A stretch of DNA of 64,000 nt from Paraburkholderia diazotrophica (GTDB taxonomy: Bacteria > Pseudomonadota > Gammaproteobacteria > Burkholderiales > Burkholderiaceae). This document shows, in pieces, positions 54,415 through 62,805 of the stretch (position 1 is its first letter; the number at the start of each line of letters is the position of its first letter). Below the pieces are notes generated by a model that saw only the letters and a list, made by a program, of their open reading frames with translations, searched no databases and was not told the origin of the DNA. The translations under genes were made by a program, and so were the position numbers. The DNA is taken from the NCBI RefSeq assembly GCF_900108945.1, contig NZ_FNYE01000031.1, positions 1 through 64,000 of the forward strand, given 5' to 3'.

Positions 54415-56121
54415 CTAATGGCTGGCGGGCGAACTGGCGAGTGGCATCGTGCCCGTCGCTTTCATGGCGCAATAGCGGCCATCCGCCGTCCGCGCGGCTA
54501 TGTGGATTTCTCCGGTTGGCGGCGCCTTGAAAAACGCGGTCCAGCCGCTGTAGCGCGCGCGCCTGCCTTCGTGCGCGCGCGCGTCGGGGCGCGGTCCGCC
54601 CGTCACCCCTGTGCCGAGCGTCGCATTGCTGCCGTCCGTGACCACCACGAAACGCGGCGTAGACTGCCCGTTGCTATCGTAGATCCAGCCCGTCGCCCTG
54701 AGCATGTTGGGATTGCTCGTGAGGAAGACGCCGTCGATGGCGCCGTCGCAGGGCGACTTGCTGTCGATGCGTTGCGGCGGCACCAGATAGTCCGGCTGTC
54801 CGGGCGCGAATATCGACACCTGCGCTTCTTCAGCGGCCTTGGCAATGTTGACAAGCGTTTCGGGGAATGGATAGACCGCAGTGACAATTTGTGGATCGTA
54901 GACGTGCGAGCGCAGTGCCAGCCCGGCAACAAGCCGCGAATGAGTTACATCGTGTGCGTCGTTAAACGCGGAGCGCTGTGCGTAGACGATCAGACCCGTG
55001 GCGACTACAGCAAGCGTGAACACCGCTCGGCGTTTGTCTACCGTCTCGACGTTGAGCGCCGCGAACAGGATGAGGGCAAGCCAGGCTGCGAGAGACGCTG
55101 TGGTATAGCGCGACGAAAGCGCCGACTCCACGCCAAATCCAAGGCGTCCGCTGGCCGTGACCAGTGCATTCCCCGCGATGAACACCGTGACGCACAGTAA
55201 AGCGATGGCGCGCACGGGGTGGTTCGGGTGCCGCAGCAATTTTGCGCAGAATGCGATGAGCGTAAACAGCACCAGCGCACCCGTTACATAAGCTCCAAGG
55301 TAGCCAAGGTGTGCCTTTTGAGCGGGCGCGCCGAGATAGAGCAGGACGTAACTCCCGGCGATAATGGGATGTTCACGCAGTGCGGCGACAAAATTGCCAC
55401 TGCTCGCAGGTTTGTGCCAATCGACGAAATATCCGATCCATACCGTGGCAGTAACTGCGAGTGCGAGCAAAATGGCATGGAGTTTGAGCCGCTGATAGAT
55501 CGCTTGCGCAATCAGAACTGGCAGGACCAGTACGCCGCTCGACATTGAAAACGCGGAAACCGTGCCGCTTGCCAGCGCTGCGATGAGCCATGCGAGCGAT
55601 TTCGCAGCGTCTCCCCGTGCTTGGGCTCGTGCGGTCAGGTCGAGTGCGTGAAAGGCCAGCAGCGCGAACAGGTAGACAGCAAACCATTGACTCTGAAAGC
55701 CCCACGTGAAGTTTTCTTCCTGGATCCATGAAAACGTGAACACCAGAATGACCCCGAGAAGCGAAAGGCGCATCGCGCGATCGAGCGACGAATAACGGCA
55801 AGTCACGCGATAGAACGCGAGTGCGAGCAACACGGCAAGCACGAGATTCGCTGCCAGCGAAAGCAGGTTTCTCCCGCCGAAGTAGCGAACGTCGGGAAAA
55901 AAGATGAGGCGCGAAAAGGTGAGGCGGTGCTCGTTATGCTGCTCGAAGAACGAATGCCACGGATTCTGCAGGGCGCGCATATAGAAGCCGATCATGCCAT
56001 CCCACTGGTCGCTGAACGGCAGCGGCGAGTAATGGCGGCACACTGCGTAGAGCGTCGTGGCGAACGTAAATACGCCGAGCGCAAACAATAAATGGCCGCC
56101 AGAGAATCGCGTTGTCGTCAT
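54415..56121 (-). CDS. Polytopic GT-C-like membrane protein, paralogue B
   Basis: A 568-residue integral membrane protein with about 11 helices, preceded by MTTTRFSGGHLLFALGVFTF. Its first loop reads LPFSDQWDGMIGFYMRALQN, then EQHNEHRLTFSRLIFFPDVR, equivalent to the protein at 49.0-50.7 kb. A soluble C-terminal domain of about 130 residues (TGWIYDSNGQSTPRFVVVTD) probably lies in the periplasm. As the only transferase-like protein inside the DprE1/DprE2 operon, it is the best candidate to use the polyprenyl-phospho-pentose. The start at 56121 avoids an out-of-family extension. Confidence 0.78.
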   Translation of the reverse strand: MTTTRFSGGHLLFALGVFTFATTLYAVCRHYSPLPFSDQWDGMIGFYMRALQNPWHSFFEQHNEHRLTFSRLIFFPDVRYFGGRNLLSLAANLVLAVLLALAFYRVTCRYSSLDRAMRLSLLGVILVFTFSWIQEENFTWGFQSQWFAVYLFALLAFHALDLTARAQARGDAAKSLAWLIAALASGTVSAFSMSSGVLVLPVLIAQAIYQRLKLHAILLALAVTATVWIGYFVDWHKPASSGNFVAALREHPIIAGSYVLLYLGAPAQKAHLGYLGAYVTGALVLFTLIAFCAKLLRHPNHPVRAIALLCVTVFIAGNALVTASGRLGFGVESALSSRYTTASLAAWLALILFAALNVETVDKRRAVFTLAVVATGLIVYAQRSAFNDAHDVTHSRLVAGLALRSHVYDPQIVTAVYPFPETLVNIAKAAEEAQVSIFAPGQPDYLVPPQRIDSKSPCDGAIDGVFLTSNPNMLRATGWIYDSNGQSTPRFVVVTDGSNATLGTGVTGGPRPDARAHEGRRARYSGWTAFFKAPPTGEIHIAARTADGRYCAMKATGTMPLASSPASH

Positions 56122-56131
56122 CGAGCGCGTC

Positions 56132-56872
56132 TTAAAGCGATGTGCGTTTAAACACCGGCTTAGGTACCGACCGAATGATGAGCATAATGAGCGACCAGAA
56201 CCAGGGTGTGTAGATGACATCCTTGCGTTTATCGATGGCACGCAGGATGTCGCGTGCGACTTTCTCCGGTGTTGCAACGAGAGGCCCCGGCAGCGGGAGC
56301 CCGGCAGTCATCGGTGTCGCCACAAAACCTGGCTTGATCGTCAGCACATGGGCGCCCGCCTTGAACAGACGCGCATTCAGGCCTTCGCAGAACGCAGAAA
56401 GGGCGGCTTTCGCACTGCCGTACAGGTAGTTTGACGGACGGCCGCGATCGGCGGCGACCGACGAAATGACGGCCAGCGTGCCGCGCTTCTGCGCTTCCAG
56501 CGAGTTTGCGATCGGCGTGAGCAAGGCGATCAGGGACGTCGCGTTCGTGGTGAATTCGTTGACGGCGATCGCCGGATCGGACTGACACGCAGTCTGGTCC
56601 GGCAACGTACCCGGCGCGACGAGGACGACATCGAGCGCGCCGAGCTCAGATGCGCATCGTTCGAGCATCGCCGAATGAAGATCGACGCGATTGATGTCGA
56701 GCTGATGGCAGGCGGCAAGTTGAGCGCCGCGCGCCGTCAAATCACCCGCGACCTGCTTTAGGCGCTCGCCATTGCGCGCGACCAGAAAGAAGCGCGCGCC
56801 TTCTTTCGCCCACTGGCGCGCGCACGCGATGGCGATAGCCGACGTGGCGCCGACGATAAGGATGTTTTTCAT
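56132..56872 (-). CDS. SDR reductase, DprE2-like
   Basis: A 246-residue short-chain dehydrogenase. The cofactor segment is ILIVGATSAIAIACARQW, the catalytic Ser/Tyr/Lys lie in VISSVAADRGRPSNYLYGSA followed by KAALSAFCEGL, and the C-terminal IYTPWFWSLIMLIIRSVPKP is the membrane-associated tail typical of DprE2. DprE2 reduces the 2-keto intermediate made by DprE1 to give polyprenyl-phospho-beta-D-arabinose. It overlaps the DprE1-like gene by four bases. Confidence 0.88.
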   Translation of the reverse strand: MKNILIVGATSAIAIACARQWAKEGARFFLVARNGERLKQVAGDLTARGAQLAACHQLDINRVDLHSAMLERCASELGALDVVLVAPGTLPDQTACQSDPAIAVNEFTTNATSLIALLTPIANSLEAQKRGTLAVISSVAADRGRPSNYLYGSAKAALSAFCEGLNARLFKAGAHVLTIKPGFVATPMTAGLPLPGPLVATPEKVARDILRAIDKRKDVIYTPWFWSLIMLIIRSVPKPVFKRTSL

Positions 56873-58185
56873 ATTTGGGTAGTCCGTTCCCAGAAGCGTG
56901 ACAGGATCGCGGGATCGCGTAGCGCCTCAAGTTGCTGCCACTGCGGATAGGCCGTGCGGAAATCTGCGCCCGACATGTGAGCGTCTTTGGCCGGATAGAT
57001 ACGCCCGCCCGCTTCGCGCACGACTGCATCAAGTTTGGTGAAAAGCCGCTCGTTAACCGCATCGCGCTGAGGAAAATCGAGCGCGAGCGATGTGCCCTCG
57101 AGCGGGAACGACAACAGGCCCGGGGAGGGGATCTTGCCGCAGCGCTTGAGCACGGCCAGAAAAGAGCCCGTGCCGCTCTTCGCAATCGCGGCGAGCATCG
57201 CGTGAATGGCATCGCGAGCGACGCCTGCCGGCACGACACACTGATATTGCTGAAACCCGGCGCGTCCGTAGATGCGGTTCCATTCGAGCAGGCTGTCCAG
57301 CGGGTAGAAGTACTGGTCGTAGCCGACCGTCGACTTCACTTCGGCGGCCATTTGTCGTCGGTAGTAGAACTCGTTGAACGTCCGGAGCGTCATGCGATTG
57401 AAGATCGGTACGGGCAGCGTGAAGGGTACCGTGTACTTTTTCCGGCGATCCGCTTCGAGCGGGCCAGCGCTCGCATGATCGCCAACCATGTAGACGCCGC
57501 GGCCGAGCGCCGAACCGCGCGACTGGCAGTCGACCCAGGCCACCCCATACTCGTGCAACGGATCGAGCCGGTCCGACAGTTCAAAGAATTCGTCGAGATT
57601 CGCAAACCGGATGCTCGTGACGTCGATCAGACTCGAACGGATCGGCATCAGTTGGATTTCGGCCCACAGGATGAGCCCCGTCAATCCGAGGCCGCCGATG
57701 GTGGCTGCGAACAGGTCCGGGTTCTCGTGTGGTGCGCATTCGGCGAAGCTGCCGTCGCTGCGCGCGAGCGCGAAACGCCGCACATGTCGGCCGAAAGTGC
57801 CGCGCACATGGTGGTTCTTGCCGTGGACGTCGTTCGCGATTGCACCCCCGAGCGTTGCATACTTGGTCCCGGGGGTAACAGGCAGCATCCAGCCACGCGG
57901 AATCGCGACCTCGAGGATCTGCTCGAGCGTAATGCCCGGCTCAGCGCGCAGAATACCGGTGGTCCAGTCCGCAGCGATCAGGCGATCGAGCGGCAGCGTC
58001 TGCACGACATGGCCAGATGCCGCAAGGCAACTGTCGCCATAGCTACGACCGTTGCCGAATGGCAGCATTGAACGGTGCTCCGCGGCGATGTCGGCCCAGA
58101 CCGCACCCGCGGCATCGCGCCAAGCCACGGGGTGCGCGGTTTGCGGGAGGCGGGGATAGCGTCCCCACGAAAGCACCATCGCCAT
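56869..58185 (-). CDS. FAD-dependent oxidase, DprE1-like (decaprenylphosphoryl-ribose 2-oxidase type)
   Basis: A 438-residue flavoprotein of the VAO/ALO group. FAD contacts are LPFGNGRSYGDSCLAASG and VTPGTKYATLGGAIANDV, followed by HGKNHHVRGTFGRHV at 121-135, nearly the DprE1 signature. The C-terminal YPAKDAHMSGADFRTAYP aligns with the DprE1 segment holding its catalytic lysine. The stretch LSFPLEGTSLALDFP aligns to mycobacterial LSFPLPGWNICVDFP. The cysteine attacked by benzothiazinones in that enzyme is therefore alanine here. The start at 58185 lies three bases past the preceding gene's stop. Confidence 0.9.
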   Translation of the reverse strand: MAMVLSWGRYPRLPQTAHPVAWRDAAGAVWADIAAEHRSMLPFGNGRSYGDSCLAASGHVVQTLPLDRLIAADWTTGILRAEPGITLEQILEVAIPRGWMLPVTPGTKYATLGGAIANDVHGKNHHVRGTFGRHVRRFALARSDGSFAECAPHENPDLFAATIGGLGLTGLILWAEIQLMPIRSSLIDVTSIRFANLDEFFELSDRLDPLHEYGVAWVDCQSRGSALGRGVYMVGDHASAGPLEADRRKKYTVPFTLPVPIFNRMTLRTFNEFYYRRQMAAEVKSTVGYDQYFYPLDSLLEWNRIYGRAGFQQYQCVVPAGVARDAIHAMLAAIAKSGTGSFLAVLKRCGKIPSPGLLSFPLEGTSLALDFPQRDAVNERLFTKLDAVVREAGGRIYPAKDAHMSGADFRTAYPQWQQLEALRDPAILSRFWERTTQI

Positions 58186-58188
58186 CGG

Positions 58189-59613
58189 TTAAATGGCCGC
58201 CCAGAAAATCAGGCCGCATAGGGCGACCACGGCAAGACTAACGCGGTCGCGTGCAGCGAAGACGATCGGATCGTCGTGCATCAATCCGCGGTGCGCGATG
58301 ATCCACGTGCGGCTGACCCAATACAGCATAAGCGGGCACGTGAGCCAGATAATCTGCGGATAACGATAGAGTTGCGCCGTGCGTGCATCCTGAATGTACA
58401 ACGCGAGCACAAGCACCGCGAGGTAGCCGGATGACGTGCCGAGCGACGAGATCAACGACAGATCGCTCGATATGTAGCCCCGACCACGTGACTTCACGAG
58501 TCCTCGAGCCTGCAGCGAGTGCAGTTCCGCGTAGCGCTTGACGAGCGCGAGGCTCAGGAAGATGAACATGGAGAACCCGAGCAGCCAGAACGTAAGGTGG
58601 CTGTGAATCGCTGCTGTACCGGCGATGATGCGAGTGGTGTACAGCATCGCGAGCACGACGACGTCAACCATTACCTGCTTTTTCAGGTATACCGAATAGG
58701 CTAGAGTCAGCAGGTAATAGCCGAGCAGCACGGCACCAAACCGCAGGGGCAGCGACGTCAACGCGATAGCAACAGCGGCGGCTAGCAGGGCAGGGAAGAG
58801 CGCAAGTCCCCACGTGATTGGTAGCGCGCCGGAGGCGAGCGGGCGCTTCCGCTTTACCGGGTGATGCCGGTCGTCCTCGAGATCGAGCAGATCGTTCAGC
58901 ACATAGACGCTCGATGCACATAGTCCGAACGCAAAGAACGCAAGCACAGCGGCAAGCAGTTGCGACGGGTTCGAAACCGCATGCGAGGCGAGGAGCGGCA
59001 CAAAGATCAGCAGGTTCTTGAGCCACTGGTGCAAGCGCAGCGACCGCGCCCACGTCTTCAACGTCGGCGGACGCGATTCGATGACCCGCTCGACATCGCA
59101 ATGCCTGCGCGCGAGACGCTCCACGCCCGGAGAAGGGTTCACAATATACGCGTGTTCCGCCGACCTCCATACTGCAATATCGTCATGTGAATTGCCGGCA
59201 TAGTCGAAGCCCTTCTCGCCGTATTCCGCGACAAGTCGATCGCGCTTGCGATGAGACGAGAGGTTGGTTTCGCCGTCGGTAGCGAACGTCTGGTCGAAAA
59301 GCCCGAGATGATCTGAAATCGCGCGCGCGTATCGTTCATGGCTGGCGGTCGCGAGTACGAGTGAACGTCCCGTCTCCCGCTCGCACCTGAGCCAGTCGAG
59401 TACTTTCTCGTCATACGGAAGGACGCTTACATCTACATCAGTATGGTCGGCGAGGCGGGCCTTAAGACCAGCTTTGCCTTTCTGGGCGAGCCAAACCAGC
59501 GGCTGGTAGAACCGGTGAGGCGAGGCTTTGAGAAAAGCAAATCCCGATTCGATCAGAACGTCGGATCGAATTAGCGTGCCATCGAGGTCGACAACGAGAG
59601 GTTTACTGCGCAT
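58189..59613 (-). CDS. HAD phosphatase-UbiA prenyltransferase fusion (polyprenyl-phosphate phosphoribosyltransferase type)
   Basis: This 474-residue fusion is the first gene of the leftward operon. Residues 1-200 form a HAD domain (LVVDLDGTLIRSDVLIESGF, GFDYAGNSHDDIAVWRSAEH). The rest is a UbiA-type membrane domain with the Asp-rich motif NDLLDLEDDRHHPVKRKRPL followed by ASG, very close to the mycobacterial 5-phosphoribosyl-decaprenyl-phosphate synthase. The UbiA part would attach phosphoribose to a polyprenyl phosphate, and the HAD part would remove the 5-phosphate to give the DprE1 substrate. The fusion joins two consecutive steps in one protein. Confidence 0.88.
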   Translation of the reverse strand: MRSKPLVVDLDGTLIRSDVLIESGFAFLKASPHRFYQPLVWLAQKGKAGLKARLADHTDVDVSVLPYDEKVLDWLRCERETGRSLVLATASHERYARAISDHLGLFDQTFATDGETNLSSHRKRDRLVAEYGEKGFDYAGNSHDDIAVWRSAEHAYIVNPSPGVERLARRHCDVERVIESRPPTLKTWARSLRLHQWLKNLLIFVPLLASHAVSNPSQLLAAVLAFFAFGLCASSVYVLNDLLDLEDDRHHPVKRKRPLASGALPITWGLALFPALLAAAVAIALTSLPLRFGAVLLGYYLLTLAYSVYLKKQVMVDVVVLAMLYTTRIIAGTAAIHSHLTFWLLGFSMFIFLSLALVKRYAELHSLQARGLVKSRGRGYISSDLSLISSLGTSSGYLAVLVLALYIQDARTAQLYRYPQIIWLTCPLMLYWVSRTWIIAHRGLMHDDPIVFAARDRVSLAVVALCGLIFWAAI

Positions 59614-59962
59614 TCAGCAAGCCTTGGAGGCGCATAACAGGATGTAAACGGAGCGGAATGAGGAGTAATCGCCCGCAGCTGTGGGTTCTATATCAGCCCG
59701 GCTTCGCGTGAATGTCACGGATGGCCGCCGTGGCGGGCTACTTTACTATCACCTAAACTTGGACACAACCCGATGTAATCAAAGTGTTTGATTTTCTGTA
59801 CTTTTTTGGCATTCGTCTCCATATTGAGGGGCAGATGTGTTATACGAGCCGTAACAAAAGGCAAGGTGGCTTGCCGAACTGGACAAATTTCCGCAAACTC
59901 CGCAGTCATTGCGGCCCAGAAACGATCAAGTGTCGTCAATAAGACACCGGCGTTCTCATAAA
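59614..59962. other. Divergent intergenic region
   Basis: No gene is supported between the UbiA fusion and the rightward GT2 gene. The right part (59755-59850) is AT-rich and probably holds both promoters, but no pair of boxes is convincing. A small 86-codon leftward frame at 59715-59975 has no recognisable features. Confidence 0.45.
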
Positions 59963-60808
59963 ATGAAATTGACACGCGAGCCGCGTACCGAAAACGAGGG
60001 CCTCTCGATATCCATCGTCGTATATCGGCCGGACCTTACACTGTTGCAAAGCACGCTCGAAAGCGTGGCAACTGCCTGCGGGGGAGTGCGTGCGACTCGG
60101 CCGTCGTTCAAGCTTGGATTGTTACTAGTCGACAACGGCGGGCTACCCGACATCGCCGCGACGCTAGCGAAGGTGCGCGCACAGGGTATTACCTGCGAAG
60201 TTATCAGCGGTCAAGGCAACGTCGGCTATGGGCGCGGACACAATCTCGCGATCGAACGCTCGCCGTATTCGTTCCATCTGGTTCTTAACCCGGATATCGA
60301 ACTTGACGCGAAAGCGCTGGCCAATGCCGTCGATTTCCTCTGCGCGCATCCTGACGCTGGTCTCCTGACGCCGCGTATCGGCGATGACGCTGGACAGTTG
60401 CAGTACTTATGCCGTCGGTACCCGACTCTTGTCGACCTATTCGTGCGCGGCTTCCTTCCGACGTGTGCGCGCCGTCTGTTTTCCCGGCGTCTCGCGCGAT
60501 ATGAAATGCGCGATCTCATTAACGAATGCGACGTAGTCTGGGATCCGCCGATCGTCAGCGGTTGCTTCATGATGTTTCGCACGATCGTGCTAAAAAGACT
60601 GGCGGGTTTCGATCCCCGCTACTTTCTTTACTTCGAAGACTATGATCTCAGCCTGCGTGCGCATGATGTCACGCGCGTCGTCTACACGCCGGTCGTGCGA
60701 GTGTTGCATCACGGCGGTGGTGCGGCACGAAAAGGCAGCGCGCATATCCGTATGTTCGTCGCGTCTGCCTACAAGTTCTTCGACCGCTTCGGCTGGAAGT
60801 GGCTATGA
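59963..60808 (+). CDS. GT2 family glycosyltransferase
   Basis: A 281-residue GT-A enzyme of the rhamnosyltransferase/WbbL group. It has ISIVVYRPDLTLLQSTLESV, the donor segment GNVGYGRGHNLAIERSPYSF, the metal motif LNPDIELDAK and YFLYFEDYDLSLRAHD near the end. The ATG at 59963 follows an AT-rich leader. Its stop overlaps the next start (ATGA), so it forms an operon with the wbiG-H-I-like genes. Confidence 0.93.
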   Translation: MKLTREPRTENEGLSISIVVYRPDLTLLQSTLESVATACGGVRATRPSFKLGLLLVDNGGLPDIAATLAKVRAQGITCEVISGQGNVGYGRGHNLAIERSPYSFHLVLNPDIELDAKALANAVDFLCAHPDAGLLTPRIGDDAGQLQYLCRRYPTLVDLFVRGFLPTCARRLFSRRLARYEMRDLINECDVVWDPPIVSGCFMMFRTIVLKRLAGFDPRYFLYFEDYDLSLRAHDVTRVVYTPVVRVLHHGGGAARKGSAHIRMFVASAYKFFDRFGWKWL

Positions 60809-61761
60809 GCCGGATTCTGGTGACGGGGGCAAACGGCTTTGTCGGGCGTGCCGTCTGCGGTCTGCTTCTTGCCCGAGGGAATCGGGTCACGGGACTGGTT
60901 CGGCGAGCAAATGCTGTTATGGCGGGCGTCGACGAATGGGTGGATGCCTCACGCGACTTCACCGATATCGATGGTGCATGGTCTGCCTCGCTGGTCCCGG
61001 ACTGCGTTGTGCATCTAGCGGCGCGGGTGCACATCATGAACGAAGACGCGGCCGACCCCGCGGCCGCGTTTCATGCAACCAACGTCGAAGGAACGTTGCG
61101 GCTCGCGGCAGCTGCACACCGAAAGGGGGTGCGACGTTTCGTTTTCGTCAGCAGCATCAAGGCCATCGCAGAGCGGGACGACGGAACGCCGATACATGAG
61201 AATTATTCGCCTCGCCCGGAAGATGCCTATGGCCGGTCCAAGCTCGCTGCGGAAGAAGCGCTTCGCCGCTTGGGCGACCATACCGGGCTGGAAATCGTCA
61301 TCGCGCGCCCGCCGCTCGTCTACGGACCGCAAGTACGCGCTAACTTCCTGCGACTAATGGATGCAGTCTGGCGTGGCGTTCCTCTGCCGCTCGGCGGCGC
61401 CGACGCGCGGCGCAGCATAGTCTACGTCGGCAACCTCGCGGATGCGCTCGTATGCTGCGCGACCGACCCGCGCGCGGCGCGCCAGTGCTTTCACGTCGCG
61501 GATTGTGGCGCTCCGACCGTCGCGGAACTGGTGCGCGCGCTCGCCGGACATCTCGGCAAGCCGTCGCGGCTGTTGCCCGTTCCGGCCGCCTGGCTGCGCG
61601 CGGCAGGCCGGTTGACGGGCCGCTCCGCACAGGTCGATCGTCTGATTGGAAGCCTGCAGGTCGATACGTCACACATTCGCGACGTGCTCGGCTGGCAGCC
61701 GCCGTTCTCAACCGACGAAGGTCTGTCGGCTACCGCCGACTGGTATCGTTCGACTCACTGA
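60805..61761 (+). CDS. wbiG: Nucleotide-sugar epimerase/reductase (WbiG/WbpV-like)
   Basis: A 318-residue extended SDR protein: RILVTGANGFVGRAVCGLLL, VVHLAARVHIMNEDAADPAA, FVSSIKAIAE and the catalytic AYGRSKLAAEEAL. It is related to WbpV, a 4-keto reductase used with the WbpM-like dehydratase and WecA-like transferase. The Burkholderia counterparts are called wbiG, wbiI and wbiH, and all three occur here in order. The symbol is by family and position. Confidence 0.85.
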   Translation: MSRILVTGANGFVGRAVCGLLLARGNRVTGLVRRANAVMAGVDEWVDASRDFTDIDGAWSASLVPDCVVHLAARVHIMNEDAADPAAAFHATNVEGTLRLAAAAHRKGVRRFVFVSSIKAIAERDDGTPIHENYSPRPEDAYGRSKLAAEEALRRLGDHTGLEIVIARPPLVYGPQVRANFLRLMDAVWRGVPLPLGGADARRSIVYVGNLADALVCCATDPRAARQCFHVADCGAPTVAELVRALAGHLGKPSRLLPVPAAWLRAAGRLTGRSAQVDRLIGSLQVDTSHIRDVLGWQPPFSTDEGLSATADWYRSTH

Positions 61762-61770
61762 ACCCGTTTC

Positions 61771-62805
61771 ATGCAGATGCAAGATTCACTGATGTCTCAG
61801 TGGGCTATCCCCCTCGACGCCGGCGTGGCCGCCTGCGCATGCGCGGCGATCCTGTACCTGTTGCTGAGGACAGGCCTCGCGTGGCGCATCGCGATGGACA
61901 TTCCCAACGACCGTTCCCTCCACGTGCGGCCGACGCCACGCGTCGGCGGCTGGGCGGTCGTGCCCGTTTCCGTTGTGGCCATGCCGCTCGTGGCGCCGTC
62001 GCTGTGGTTCGTCGCGCTGGCGACGGCGTTCCTCGCAGCAGTCTCGCAGCTCGACGACCGCCGCGGTTTGCCCGCGCGCGCGCGCTTCGCGGCGCATCTG
62101 ATCGCCGTTGTCGCGTTCGTCGCGCTGTTTCCGGCAGCGGCGCCGTGGTGGCTGCTATGCGCGTTGGCATTTTTGATGATCTGGCTCGTCAACCTCTACA
62201 ATTTCATGGATGGCGCCGACGGCCTCGCCGGCGGGATGGCGCTGTTCGGTTTTTCCGGCTATGCCGCAGGCGCGATGCTTAGCAGCCAACCGATGCCCGA
62301 TCTCGCGTTGGCGTCGGTCGCGATTGCCGGTGCGGCGCTCGGTTTCCTTTTCTTTAATTTCCATCCGGCCCGGATTTTCCTCGGCGATGCGGGGTCTATT
62401 TCACTGGGCTATCTCGCGGGCGCGCTGGGCTATTGGGGCTGGCGCGGCGGCGCGTGGCCTGTATGGTTCCCAGCGCTCGTATTTGCGCCCTTCATCGGCG
62501 ATGCTTCGATCACACTCGTGCGACGACTGCTGCGTGGAGAAAAGTTTTGGCAGGCGCACCGGGAGCACTACTATCAACGCATGGTGCGTTCGGGAGTCGG
62601 CCATGCGGGTACCGCGTGGGCGTGGTACGCAGTCATGGTTGTCGGCATAGGACTTGCCCTGTTGGCACTCGGGCGTTCCACGGTCACTCAGTGGGGCATC
62701 GTCGCTGGTTGGGCTGCCGTGCTGGTCATCATCGGAAGCATCGTCGATCTGCGCTGGCGTCGGTTCCAGTCAACGCTGTCCAAACAATCCGAGGTACGAC
62801 GCTGA
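61771..62805 (+). CDS. wbiH: Undecaprenyl-phosphate sugar-1-phosphate transferase (WecA/WbpL-like)
   Basis: A 344-residue polytopic membrane enzyme that starts O-antigen synthesis by putting a sugar-1-phosphate (HexNAc or FucNAc/QuiNAc type) on undecaprenyl phosphate. It shows DIPNDRSLHVRPTPRVGG, SQLDDRRGLPARARFAAH, the catalytic NLYNFMDGADGLAGGMALFG, FLGDAGSISLGYL and the cytoplasmic HREHYYQRM loop. ATGs at 61771, 61777 and 61792 are possible. Its stop overlaps the next start. Confidence 0.93.
   Translation: MQMQDSLMSQWAIPLDAGVAACACAAILYLLLRTGLAWRIAMDIPNDRSLHVRPTPRVGGWAVVPVSVVAMPLVAPSLWFVALATAFLAAVSQLDDRRGLPARARFAAHLIAVVAFVALFPAAAPWWLLCALAFLMIWLVNLYNFMDGADGLAGGMALFGFSGYAAGAMLSSQPMPDLALASVAIAGAALGFLFFNFHPARIFLGDAGSISLGYLAGALGYWGWRGGAWPVWFPALVFAPFIGDASITLVRRLLRGEKFWQAHREHYYQRMVRSGVGHAGTAWAWYAVMVVGIGLALLALGRSTVTQWGIVAGWAAVLVIIGSIVDLRWRRFQSTLSKQSEVRR

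Noticed and set aside
56932..58071. 379-codon rightward frame opposite the DprE1-like gene
   Set aside because: Antisense shadow of a gene with clear family signatures.
59715..59975. 86-codon leftward frame upstream of the UbiA fusion
   Set aside because: No recognisable domain, no ribosome site, and it overlaps the divergent promoter zone and the start of the GT2 gene.
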